A stretch of DNA of 64,000 nt from Morinoia aosen (taxonomy: Eukaryota; Arthropoda; Malacostraca; Amphipoda; Talitridae), in the NCBI GenBank assembly GCA_030386875.1, contig CM059576.1, positions 61,317,581 to 61,381,580 of the forward strand, read 5' to 3'. The position numbers and the translations under genes are program-made. The notes under the pieces were generated by a model. It was given only the letters and a program-made list of their open reading frames with translations. It did no database searches and was not told the origin of the DNA. Positions 1 to 10,187 of the stretch are shown here, one piece after another; position 1 is the stretch's first letter; every line of letters starts with the position of its first letter.

Positions 1-449
1 GTGTGTACGTGTGTAGGTATGTATATGTATCTACATATATAGATATACATGTTTCTATTTCATTTCTTTACGCAAAAACCATCCGGTTAATAAATTTTGT
101 GAATCGGATTAATGTCAAATATAATTAATGAAATAAAGTGTAATTTGAGCATATGAATGGTAGTAAAATTATCTTTCTGTCCGTATGTTGTTCAAGCTAT
201 GAATTTTAATGAGTATATATTTGTTTACCCATTTCTACCAATATTTTGTAGATATTTGTCAACCATGAGTGGTAACCGGCTTACACTGAATCTTTATTTT
301 ATCCCATGTACCCATGTCCGCATTATGTGGTGAATATCGAGAAGATATGAAATATGTTTTTGGTGGTGATAGGGCTTTGCATATTTTTAGGGCATATTTT
401 TCATTTCTCATTCAACTACCCTTGACAGAGATAGACTATTGGCACGCCA
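1..449. other. AT-rich stretch, no gene seen
   Basis: The first 50 bases are a degenerate GT/TA microsatellite (GTGTGTACGTGTG and alternating TATAT runs). The rest is AT-rich sequence in which I see no credible coding region. The short frame that begins here only becomes long because it runs into the 26-bp tandem repeat that follows. Confidence 0.6.
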
Positions 450-638
450 CGTATGGTTTGTCTATTAGTACGCCTCGTATATTTTGTCTATTAATCTGCC
501 TCGTATGGTCTATCTATTTGTACACCTCTGATAGCTTGTCTATTAGTACACCTCGTATAGTTTGCCTATTATTATGCCTCGTATGGCTTATCTATTTGTA
601 CACCTCGGATGGTTTGTCAATTAGTACTCCTCGTATGG
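450..638. repeat. 26-bp tandem repeat with 78-bp higher-order period
   Basis: Seven units of 26 bp start with CGTATGG or a variant and end in a CCT before the next unit, followed by a partial unit. Units 1, 4 and 7 resemble one another most (TTGTCTATTAGTAC core), as do units 2 and 5 and units 3 and 6 (TATCTATTTGTACA core), which gives a 78-bp higher-order period. Since 78 is a multiple of three, the array makes an accidental repetitive open frame of 120 codons; I do not regard that as a gene. Confidence 0.85.
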
Positions 639-1349
639 AACATTGGTTTAGGATGTCCTATATTAAGAAACTTTGAAAAGCCAATATGTTGGCATGTATC
701 TCATGTGACAACTTGGAAATACACATTTTTTCTTTTTGTTCTTTTTTATAAACAACACACTGAAATTGTGCAGAATACCTGCATTATAGCTATAAGGACT
801 AAAATTAAGGTAACTTTAAACATGACCCAGGCGAAAACTAAATCAATATGCAAAATTTGATTCCTTGAATTAATTAACTTAATGGTTATTGAAAGGAATT
901 AAATAAAACAACTTGGGAGAAAATATTAAAGTAATATTTAAAGTCACTCATATCACACCGCTCCTCTGATAAGCACAATTGTAATGCACTAAAACCGACT
1001 CGACTTTTCCGCAACTAACTTGCGTGGAAGCTTTTCCTATTCCCGCAGTTCTTCATCAGATCCCGCAGAGTAATCATCTGATCTGCTTATCCCGGAATCC
1101 ACTCTACTTCCGGTTAAATGGTTGGCACTTCGCTGGGACGCTGGACCTCAGTTGTCGCCGTATGTGCCAGGCACATTCTAATTGGCAAGATTGCTCCTTC
1201 ATCTGGAAGTTCCGCTGGACCTCACTTGTGTCTACGCGTGCCTCTACGAGTCCACTCGACCAAGAGGATAATTCCGTTATCAACTTCTACACCGTAACCT
1301 CAATCGTTATGGAAATGTACGAGTAAACCCCTGCGCTGGAAGGACGGAC
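639..1349. other. no recognised gene; GC-richer patch near 1020-1330
   Basis: A patch at about 1020-1330 is less AT-rich than its surroundings and holds a 100-codon open frame on the plus strand. The frame has no motif I recognise and no family assignment. It could be part of an old repeat that also includes the inverted repeat just downstream. Confidence 0.5.
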
Positions 1350-1424
1350 GGACCGGCAGCACTGGGTCCAGTCTCGCGAATTTCTACACCACCGAAGCCT
1401 CTCGCTCCACCTCCAAGCAGCTAC
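1350..1424 (+). repeat. left arm of a 75-bp inverted repeat
   Basis: This segment, read in reverse complement, matches the segment at 1883-1957 with only a handful of mismatches. Shared stretches include GTAGCTGCTTGGAGGTGG and GCGAGAGGCTTCGG. The two arms enclose about 460 bp that contain the CCTAA-rich array. It may be two inverted copies of one repeat or the arms of a foldback element. Confidence 0.75.
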
Positions 1425-1703
1425 ATAAAGTTGCCATTCGCGCCAATTATTGAAGTATGTAGTACTACTGAAATTTATTAACGTATCTGTTCGTTATACA
1501 TTTATTATTAATCACTGCATTATAACCACTACAAGTACTTAGTAAGTGGATACTTGAGCGGAATGTTAAAGTTAACCTGTATTAAATCATTATAATAAAT
1601 TTTGAAAACGACCGCTGGTGTTTCGCTATTCAACCCTCCATCTCGGCACGCAAAAACAGGCATTTTTAAACTTTTTTAAGTTAACCTTAAACTAACTGAA
1701 CTT

Positions 1704-1851
1704 GGCCTAACCTTACCCAACCTAACCTAACTTAACCTAACCTCTTAACCTAACTTAACCTAACCTCTTAACCTAACTTAACCTAACCTCTTAACCTAAC
1801 TTAACCTAACTTAACCTAACCTCTTAACCTAACCTAAATTAATTTAACCTG
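1704..1851. repeat. CCTAA-rich array (telomere-like, interstitial)
   Basis: Repeated CCTAA and CTTAA pentamers, partly organised as a 23-bp unit containing CCTCTTAACCTAACTTAACC. The reverse complement is TTAGG-like, the telomere repeat typical of insects and many other arthropods. It is interrupted and internal, so it is an interstitial or simple-sequence array and not a chromosome end. Confidence 0.8.
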
Positions 1852-1882
1852 ACATTTCTGTAGCTGTTTGGAGGTGGGCACT

Positions 1883-1957
1883 GTAGCTGCTTGGAGGTGG
1901 AGCGAGAGGCTTCGGCGGTGCAGAAATTCGCGAGACTGGACCCTGTGCGGACCGGCA
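1883..1957 (-). repeat. right arm of the 75-bp inverted repeat
   Basis: Reverse-complement partner of 1350-1424, differing at only a few positions. The arm is followed directly by about 130 bp of GC-richer sequence and then the 29-bp satellite. Confidence 0.75.
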
Positions 1958-2092
1958 GCCGGCATCTCTGAGCGGACGGCAACACTCAGACGTCACTCGG
2001 AGGTTGGTCTAGTGCTTAGTTGCAAGTGGGCTGTTCGGGGACGGTGTGAACTTTATGGTGACTGCTTCCCATGTTAAATTCTAAATCCGCAT

Positions 2093-3310
2093 TATAAACT
2101 TAACCTTGTCGTTCGACGTCTATAAACTTAAACCTTGTCGTTCGACGTCTATAAACTTAAACCTTGTCGTTCGACGTCTATAAACTTAAACCTTGTCGTT
2201 CGACGTCTATAAACTTAAACCTTGTCGTTTGACGTCTATAAACTTAAACCTTGTCGTTCGACGTCTATAAACTTAAACCTTGTCGTTCGACGTCTATAAA
2301 CTTAAACCTTGTCGTTCGACGTCTATAAACTTAAACCTTGTCGTTCGACGTCTATAAACTTAAACCTTGTCGTTCGACGTCTATAAACTTAAACCTTGTC
2401 GTTCGACGTCTATAAACTTAAACCTTGTCGTTCGACGTCTATAAACTTAAACCTTGTCGTTCGACGTCTATAAACTTAAACCTTGTCGTTCGACGTCTAT
2501 AAACTTAAACCTTGTCGTTCGACGTCTATAAACTTAAACCTTGTCGTTCGACGTCTATAAACTTAAACCTTGTCGTTCGACGTCTATAAACTTAAACCTT
2601 GTCGTTCGACGTCTATAAACTTAAACCTTGTCGTTCGACGTCTATAAACTTAAACCTTGTCGTTCGACGTCTATAAACTTAAACCTTGTCGTTCGACGTC
2701 TATAAACTTAAACCTTGTCGTTCGACGTCTATAAACTTAAACCTTGTCGTTCGACGTCTATAAACTTAAACCTTGTCGTTCGACGTCTATAAACTTAAAC
2801 CTTGTCGTTCGACGTCTATAAACTTAAACCTTGTCGTTCGACGTCTATAAACTTAAACCTTGTCGTTCGACGTCTATAAACTTAAACCTTGTCGTTCGAC
2901 GTCTATAAACTTAAACCTTGTCGTTCGACGTCTATAAACTTAAACCTTGTCGTTCGACGTCTATAAACTTAAACCTTGTCGTTCGACGTCTATAAACTTA
3001 AACCTTGTCGTTCGACGTCTATAAACTTAAACCTTGTCGTTCGACGTCTATAAACTTAAACCTTGTCGTTCGACGTCTATAAACTTAAACCTTGTCGTTC
3101 GACGTCTATAAACTTAAACCTTGTCGTTCGACGTCTATAAACTTAAACCTTGTCGTTCGACGTCTATAAACTTAAACCTTGTCGTTCGACGTCTATAAAC
3201 TTACCTTGTCGTTCGACATCTATAAACTTAAACCTTGTCGTTCGAAGTCTATAAACTTACCTTGTCGTTCGAAGTCATAAACTTACCTTGTCGTTCGACA
3301 TCTATAAACT
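2093..3310. repeat. 29-bp satellite array, about 42 units
   Basis: The unit contains ACCTTGTCGTTCGACGTC followed by TATAAACTTAA. Landmarks spaced exactly 29 bp apart run from 2112 to 3185, giving 38 successive units that look almost identical; the only change I noticed is TCGTTTGACG in unit five. The last four or so units (about 3200-3310) have base changes and small deletions. A homogeneous core with a decayed edge is typical of an array kept uniform by unequal exchange or rolling-circle amplification. Each unit contains the palindrome GACGTC. Confidence 0.95.
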
Positions 3311-3416
3311 TTAAACTTTGCTGGTAAACATTTTGAAACCTTGTAAACTATAAACTTTAAACTTTGGTGGTAAACATTTTGAAACCTTGTAAACTATAAA
3401 CTTTAAACTTTGGTGG
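3307..3416. repeat. 46-bp tandem repeat, about 2.3 units
   Basis: CTTTAAACTTTG(C/G)TGGTAAAC followed by ATTTTGAAACCTTGTAAACT recurs at 46-bp spacing directly after the decayed edge of the 29-bp satellite. It shares TATAAACTT and ACCTTGT words with that satellite, so it may derive from it. Confidence 0.7.
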
Positions 3417-4917
3417 TGACGCTATTTCAATTGTACTATGGATGTTCTCTGGAAGCTCCATTGACGGTTCGCGTTTTCATGCCTTTGCAGGATGGACGAT
3501 GCCCGGACAGGATCTCGGACATTGTATTGAACTGCTCACGGTTCCAGAAGCTCGTCCTGTTCCTGTACCCTGTGTCCGTTACAGCTGTTTACGTGTCCGT
3601 TCCAAATCTCTTTCCTGAGTAAACCTTGAATGTCGATTGAACTTGATTTTTACCCCTTTCTATAGCTAATTCACTGAAAATTGTACAGAAATGACCCGAT
3701 AAGTTGGAAGTTATTATTCCTGCAAAAATGCCAGTTTGATATGCGATGAAGATATCATCATGCAGCGTTAACAGAATAGCATTTAAAACGCGTAAGCTTC
3801 GTGAATATTGGAAAGATTTAAGCTAAAATGCGTTAATTAAAACTTACGTTTACTGGCAGCTTTAACATTCTAGTAAATTTCTCCTAAGTCGCCACATATC
3901 TCGAGTCCTTAATGAAATAGATCCTGAATTATCTAGACTTCACATGCAAGGCAGGAATCCAAGCTTAATAATTTCTGCATAACAGGGACGGGTGTTTTTG
4001 TTAACGTAAATCAACTGATCAGGAAGATGTTTCTATCACAGACAACCTTTGTACCGCACACTTGGAATGAAAGTGTTTGGCACCGGCGTGCCAAACTTCG
4101 ACCACTTGCGCGAACACCAACTCGAACGCAATCTTTCTCCTTGAAAACAGGCTAAAAAGGGTAATTTTGAGGGAGCTCTAACTTCTTACCTAATGCACCT
4201 GAAGAGATAAATTAAATCTTGTTTTAATTTGGTCTCAATTTTGCTGAGACGAAAAAATTAAACTGACAGCCGATGTTGTTCGTCCGAACTGTAGACAAAA
4301 GTCATTCGTGTAAATCTGCCTTAAAATTTCGGCCATTACATGGAGCTAGCGTCTGCTGATATGAGCTAGAAATCGACGGTTATTCCCTTCTAACTCCACA
4401 AAGGAAAATTAAAAACATCAAAATTAAAAAATTTACTCTCTTATTTCTACCGTAAATATGTAAATACATGTACTAGCCTTTCATTGGATCCCAATATATT
4501 TCCAAACCGGTACAAAAAGCTTCATAAATACGCCAGTAACATTTACGAGAACAATTTTAGTTATAGAAATAACATAAAAAATATTTTCTTACAACAAAGA
4601 TCAACGTAGCATTACAAGGACGCACGAAGTCATTTCATAAATATAGTCGATAATAAAACGAAACACGGCGCTTAAAAATCCGTATGCAGACAATTGTACA
4701 ATATTTAACACAAGAAGTATTCCTACAAGGTCCATATTTGTGGGGATGACGTGATAACAAGACTCACGCAGCCAAGTAAACTGTGTACTTTCCGTAAGTG
4801 GCACAATGGGAATATTTACTGGGAAATTTATTTCAATAGAAAGCTTGAAATATGAGCGCCTAAAATTGTTCAACGATTGGATTTTTTCAGATGAGCTCCG
4901 CCAGTACTTCTACACGC
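3417..4917. other. no recognised gene
   Basis: AT-rich sequence. Short open frames exist near 3410-3622 (plus) and 4601-4873 (minus), but neither shows a known motif or a convincing start context. Nothing else identified. Confidence 0.6.
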
Positions 4918-5068
4918 AAGTTCTCCCACTTGTAACTTTCGAATTTTTGAAATAATGCACCTATCGACTTCAAATTACTCTCAAATGAAAGGTTAAAACA
5001 TTATTTCGTTTGAGAGTGATTTGAAGTCGACAGGTGCATTAGTTCAAAAGGTACAAGTGGGTGAACTT
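4918..5068. repeat. 150-bp foldback (hairpin) repeat
   Basis: The two halves are near-perfect reverse complements: the left half begins AAGTTCTCCCACTTGTA and the right half ends TACAAGTGGGTGAACTT. The inner stem pairs GCACCTATCGACTTCAAA with TTTGAAGTCGACAGGTGC. The loop is about 15 bases (GGTTAAAACATTA). It could be a foldback MITE or a long-hairpin RNA source; I see no clear target duplication. Confidence 0.85.
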
Positions 5069-6179
5069 AAGTGTTGCATTAGTGGCGGGGCTAATCCGGA
5101 AAAGATCACAACGATTTCAATGACATTCTATCAAAATGTTATTCTAAGATATACAATTATGTTTAGCCTAGTACACTTACGCTAGACGCACACTAGATAT
5201 CAAAGAATGCTCTGATATAGGATTCGATGCGTAAATTTACAGTAAAGGTACAAATATGTCAATCGATGACAGTTTATTCTTGCAAATAGATACAAGTTTG
5301 CAAACCCCGGTAGTTTGCGGTTCTGAGACATACCAAAATGCACTCTCTTGTAATCATCGTTACGTAGGACACGAAGCGCTCATGCTTAGGGGAGAAGCAG
5401 TACAAGATAGATTTCAAACAGGACCATTATGATATTAAGAACCGTAAACCTGAGCGTATCCGATCACAAGAACGCCAGGCAATTGTGGGATTTTTGTCCT
5501 CCTCACGAAGTTTTCCAATCTAGTGAAGTAAAATGAGGAATATTCTTGTTTGCTTGTTTCAAGCATATGCAATCAAAAACTTTGTGTTATGCTCATCCTA
5601 ATTCGTTCCAATACGTTTGGGGAACAGAATATTACTCAGCAAACTGGATGTGCAATACTACAGTGCATTTCCTAGTGGAGTAGGCAACACTCGAGGCATC
5701 GATTTTATTCCGAAAAAATCAAACGCTTCGGGACGACGAGTCAGAGAGTTCCATAAAATAGACGCGATTGATTTTCATTTGCCAACAATATTTTATTTCC
5801 TGAGAATAAGCCAGTTGCACTTCTATCCACATTTCAAGTTAAAAAATAGACAAATTATTTTTCTACAGCTGTCTCTCATGAGTGGCTTAGGACATTAAAC
5901 AATTTTTTGGGTTTTCCAAAAATACAACTAGGAGCACCAACACAAGCAGCGAGGGCACGGCGGTGATGCTAAATTGAGATGTACTGTATCTACAACACTT
6001 TCTGATATTTACACACAAGAAAGCACGCGTGGTGAATTTCTGTACATACCCTGTAAAGTTCAGTTCAATGCGTAATTTTATGAACGCAAAAACAGGAGTT
6101 ACTTCGCACTTTTAATTTGCAGGAATTTTCCATGATCTGGAAAAGTTTCATGGATCATTTACGATACGTTGTTTCAACG
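5069..6179. other. no recognised gene
   Basis: Ordinary AT-rich sequence. A 93-codon plus-strand frame near 5617-5898 has no recognisable motif. No repeat or RNA gene seen. Confidence 0.6.
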
Positions 6180-6181
6180 TA

Positions 6182-6407
6182 GGGTAATGTTCGAAAGGTC
6201 GGACGGTTCGAATCGTCGGTCATTCTTAGTTAATTTTAAATTTTTGCGCTCGGTAGCTATCTAAAAACTCAACCCACAAGGCCTGTAGTGGTGTAATCTG
6301 CTACGCGTCTTACGGGGGTGGCTTTTGGATTGCTATCGATCGTCAAAATTGAAAATTGACTTAGAATGACCGACGATTCAAACCGTACGGCCATTCGAAC
6401 ATTACCC
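6182..6407. mobile_element. 226-bp MITE with TA target duplication
   Basis: The ends are inverted repeats: the left end is GGGTAATGTTCGAA and the right end is TTCGAACATTACCC, a perfect 14-bp match. Similarity continues inward for about 50 bp, including CGTCGGTCATTCT. TA flanks both sides (6180-6181 and 6408-6409). TA duplication and short palindromic structure fit a non-autonomous Tc1/mariner-type element. It has no coding capacity and lies about 300 bp beyond the stop codon of the HEPN-NACHT gene. Confidence 0.88.
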
Positions 6408-6702
6408 TATGGTAAAATTTGTATAGTTACAAGTTAATAGGTTCATCTTCACTTAATCTTGAGTAAATGTTAAACATCGCGTAACATTAGCATGAACGAC
6501 ATAACAAAATTTATAATTAACAAACCTGTTAATTGGCAAACTACAATCATTTTGAACACTAAGTAGCAAGAAATACAGGTATTAGACGGCTGCTCATAGT
6601 CAGCAAGAAGTAATACCAGAGCACGTCGTCCTAAAGTAGTAATGGAGCTTAAAACTAACGAGACCTAGTGTTACAGGGTATGTTCAACTGACACATCGAA
6701 GT

Positions 6703-9609
6703 TCAATGTTTCCTGTACAAACTAATAATTAAGTCTTTGCTCGTATTTTGCACCTTTACAGGAATGTGGTGATTCTTGCAATATTTTTCAATATCACTCC
6801 ATCTGTAATTCTGCGGACATTCCAAAACTATACTCTTTATGTTATTTGAACCTAAAATACACATAATTGTATAGAAAGTTGTGTGGGCAAATATGTCCTT
6901 GACACCGCTGAATTTCAAGGGCTGGGACCAGTCCCACACTGAAATCAGTTCCTTCAGCACGTCTTCACTGTGTGATATGCCGAACGTGAGAACGAAATTC
7001 GCCTGAAGCCCTTTTTTGTTATCTTTAAAGAACTGAATAAATGATTGAATAATATCATCCCAACTTGTGTTGAGAACTAGGACTGGTTTACACCCAACAT
7101 TATTGAGACTTCTCAAGGCATCTTGGAAGTTGTCCTCTGGAGCTGAGAAAACCACCTCAGCTTGGGAGCTCATAATGTTTCTTTCCATCAAATTCGTTAT
7201 GATTTGCATGCACTCGATTGACATTGGGCGAGGTAGGGTGTTCGTATCTAAATGCATCCGAAATGCAGACACGATAATTTCGTTATTGTTCACGGAGGCG
7301 AGTACAGAACCTATGAACAAAATGTTTTGAACTGAATGCAGAGGAAAGTGTTTTGCTATGAATGCTCCACATTCTTCAGTTAAGCAAGAAGATGGTATAA
7401 GTTCCAGCGCAAATAGTAATAGGTTGACCATTTGTTCATTTTGCTCAAATTTTGCATTCGGAAAGCATTCACTGAAATCTCTCTTCCCTTCTTCCACCTC
7501 CTTCACGATATACTGCGCTGCCATCATTTCTTGCTGGGTGGTGTGTATGAAAGACCAAATCTTCTCGCAGCTAGTTAGTGAAATGCTTGTTTCACAAAGC
7601 AAAATAGAAGACATTGCATCTTCAACGTCAAATTGCTGAACAACATTTTTACACTTCGACTCCAAGAACTTCATTTCGTTTCCGTCAAGATACAGTTTCT
7701 GTTTTCCAATTCCCTCAAGAGCTATTTGGCCTAAATTCATCAACCAAGCTTCAACATTGTTTTCCATTTCCAATGGATTGACTTTGATTCTAGAATTTTC
7801 AAGTAGTCGTTTAGAGAGACGTTTTTTCATCATTTCAATGATCTTTACATGAATCTGACCTTCTGTTGAAACCTCATCAATGTTGGACCTGTCATCAATC
7901 CATAACAATATCAGGAGAGCAAGTGTCAGAGGCAGTTCAATAATCGGTTGCAGTTTCTTTCTCTGGTAGACGTACTCAATGAAAGCGTCGCATCCACCTG
8001 ACTGATTCAATGTAGAAAAAAGCTTTCCGGCGTATTCTGATATACAACGCTTGTCAAAACCCTTAATTTTCAAACTTAACAATTCAGGGCACGCGTGCTT
8101 GTGAACAAGTTTCGCCGTCAAGTCAGAGTATACGTGAGGTCTGCTTGTAATGAGTATCTTATTCGAAGGAAATTTGTAATGAATTTCTAAGATGAGATTT
8201 TGTACTCGATTATCTGCTTCATCATAGCCATCGATGATGAACAGTGGCTTGAATCTGTGAAGCATCTCAATGACTTCTGTTTCAGGTACCAAGGGTAATG
8301 AGTTCTTGAGCACTTCCTCCTTCACAAAAGCAGCAAGGCCATTGGACTGCACGTACCGACACTGAATAAAAATTAAAAGCTGATAATTTTCAAGATTTTC
8401 TACTTCCGCATTTTGCTCTGTCCAGCAGTAGATAAGATATCTGCACAGTGACGTTTTACCAGAACCAGCAATGCCTGTTATCACAACCGTGGACTGAACA
8501 ACGCCCGAATCATCCTGAGTTACTAATATTTTTTCCACTGGAATTTCATATTGCCTTCCATTCCTCATGGTAAGTTTAGTAAATACCTTATCAATAGTAA
8601 TAGTCAGTAGGTCATCATTTACAAACCATGTTATCGGTGACAAGACTCGCATTTTTTTGTACCTGTCTCTAAGTTCTATTATACTTTGCTGAAGTAAATC
8701 TTCCTGAATGTCTTCCTTAATTGCTTTAAGTTGAATCATACGATCAGCATGTTCTGCTTGTAAGCTCTGAGATGTACGAATGTTGTCTAATTGAGTCAAG
8801 TAATCTGCCTTCGAGGTGGGATCAACTCCAGTTTTATCACAAAGTTCTTCAATTAGTTTTCTAATTGTTTTCAGTCTACTGTCGAGCTCGGACTTCGATA
8901 ACTGGAATGCCTCATGGGCGAAAAAGTTTCTCTGATTTTTCAGCAGATATAATCTATTTTCCACTGAGTCCCCTGACTGCACCCAAAAAGCGGAGTCCTT
9001 ACTCAAACCACAGCAATGTTGTAGTAATTTATACAGCATGGTTACGTCAAAATCTTGCAATATATTTAAAGAAAGTTTGTCTATTTCTTTTTTATTAAAA
9101 ATTTTACGTACAACATTTTGTTCCATGCAATTATAACACTGCTGTAAGATCGAAGTGGTACCACGATTGGATAATACTTCGAACACAGCGGCTAATGCTT
9201 TTGCAACTGGACTGCCTTTTCGCACAGCCATAAACAATTTTAGAGCGTTGATGTCACACACCGTGATGTCCGGAGCTACGTTTATTGAAGAGGAAGGTGG
9301 TGGATTTGATGAAGCTGAAGCGGTCGTTGTCAGTGAAGTTGCAGATGATACTGATGGAGCGGAGTTGGGCAATAAGGTACCAGAAGTTGAGGGAGATGTG
9401 GAATGAGTATTCAACGATACAGTGTGAGAAACCAGTCGGGATGGAACAACATTAGCAGAACCAGATGACGTGATGTGACCACCAGCCGGCGTTGTAATAA
9501 CATTCGTAGGACTGCAGGATACTGTAACAGCTTCGCTAAGTGAAGATGTGCCGTGAGGAACTGAAGAATCAACGGCATTTTCACGAGGTTTTGACGCTTT
9601 TAACCCCAT
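6703..9609 (-). CDS. HEPN-NACHT protein (NLR-like STAND ATPase), intronless
   Basis: A 968-residue protein in one exon. Domains in order: a start MGLKAS that fits an N-myristoylation signal; a low-complexity Ser/Thr/Pro linker to about residue 110; a HEPN domain of the DZIP3 type (about 115-260) that keeps the R-x4-H motif of HEPN ribonucleases (R227, H232); and a NACHT NTPase with Walker A GIAGSGKT (379-386), Walker B LFIIDGYDEA (456-465) and sensor-like ILITSRPH (485-492). A helical region with ELPLTLALLILL follows. No leucine-rich repeats are visible; the last 180 residues look alpha/beta. By family knowledge, NACHT proteins oligomerise on signal and activate an attached effector, here plausibly RNA cleavage in innate immunity; that role is inference. 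The ATG has a good context (AAGATGG), and an in-frame TGA lies nine codons upstream (9634-9636). No disabling mutation is seen. Confidence 0.87.
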   Translation of the reverse strand: MGLKASKPRENAVDSSVPHGTSSLSEAVTVSCSPTNVITTPAGGHITSSGSANVVPSRLVSHTVSLNTHSTSPSTSGTLLPNSAPSVSSATSLTTTASASSNPPPSSSINVAPDITVCDINALKLFMAVRKGSPVAKALAAVFEVLSNRGTTSILQQCYNCMEQNVVRKIFNKKEIDKLSLNILQDFDVTMLYKLLQHCCGLSKDSAFWVQSGDSVENRLYLLKNQRNFFAHEAFQLSKSELDSRLKTIRKLIEELCDKTGVDPTSKADYLTQLDNIRTSQSLQAEHADRMIQLKAIKEDIQEDLLQQSIIELRDRYKKMRVLSPITWFVNDDLLTITIDKVFTKLTMRNGRQYEIPVEKILVTQDDSGVVQSTVVITGIAGSGKTSLCRYLIYCWTEQNAEVENLENYQLLIFIQCRYVQSNGLAAFVKEEVLKNSLPLVPETEVIEMLHRFKPLFIIDGYDEADNRVQNLILEIHYKFPSNKILITSRPHVYSDLTAKLVHKHACPELLSLKIKGFDKRCISEYAGKLFSTLNQSGGCDAFIEYVYQRKKLQPIIELPLTLALLILLWIDDRSNIDEVSTEGQIHVKIIEMMKKRLSKRLLENSRIKVNPLEMENNVEAWLMNLGQIALEGIGKQKLYLDGNEMKFLESKCKNVVQQFDVEDAMSSILLCETSISLTSCEKIWSFIHTTQQEMMAAQYIVKEVEEGKRDFSECFPNAKFEQNEQMVNLLLFALELIPSSCLTEECGAFIAKHFPLHSVQNILFIGSVLASVNNNEIIVSAFRMHLDTNTLPRPMSIECMQIITNLMERNIMSSQAEVVFSAPEDNFQDALRSLNNVGCKPVLVLNTSWDDIIQSFIQFFKDNKKGLQANFVLTFGISHSEDVLKELISVWDWSQPLKFSGVKDIFAHTTFYTIMCILGSNNIKSIVLECPQNYRWSDIEKYCKNHHIPVKVQNTSKDLIISLYRKH

Positions 9610-10183
9610 CTTCTTCCGATTTAAAGCTTTAATTCATTGAAAAAATTAACACTTGGCAGAAAAGCTCCGTCAGCGCTCGGGACAAACATTCAATGCTAAA
9701 TCACAACAAGACTTTGAGGAGGATTTAACTAATTTTCTAAAAAAATGAATTGTTATCAGAGATAAACACTACCTTTTTTTTCATAGGTGGAGTTTCATGC
9801 TCTTTTTTCTGGAAAAATAAACAGGTTATATCTAAGAAAACGTACAATGGAGAGAATAGACGCGTCTGAAAAGAAAAATGTTAAACTGGTAGTTGCCAAT
9901 TCAGATTTCATTGCATTTTGAAAATCGGTGTTTAGGAAAGGAAATTGTGCGCTGAATCTAACATGCTTGTGATTTTTAGATATTAATATTTTCTCTGAGA
10001 CAGCTTTTGCAACAACTAAAACTGGGGGGGAATTCGTTTTCAAGTTCTTTAAAAAAAATACTGTAAAATAGCGAAGTAAAGGCTAGTCTAAAGTAAGAGT
10101 AAATGTTAGCGATTCAATGCAAAGTCAAGAAAAACATTAATTGAAATGAAGAGTCGAATGAATTTACTGTGCTTCAAACTGCG
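9610..10183. other. 5' flank of the HEPN-NACHT gene, no gene seen
   Basis: AT-rich sequence upstream of the minus-strand gene. I see no clear TATA box at a fixed distance and no other gene. An 82-codon minus frame at 9795-10043 looks accidental. Confidence 0.5.
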
Positions 10184-10187
10184 TTAA

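Noticed and set aside
314-676. 120-codon frame with repeated LSISTPR segments
   Set aside because: Produced by the 26/78-bp tandem repeat; no start context, motif or support as a protein.
1704-1851. True telomere end
   Set aside because: The array is short, interrupted and internal, with sequence on both sides.
2093-3310. CRISPR-like array
   Set aside because: Units are directly adjacent with no unique spacers, and the genome is eukaryotic. It is a satellite.
7067-7330. Plus-strand frames inside the HEPN-NACHT gene
   Set aside because: Antisense shadows of the long minus-strand coding sequence without own motifs.
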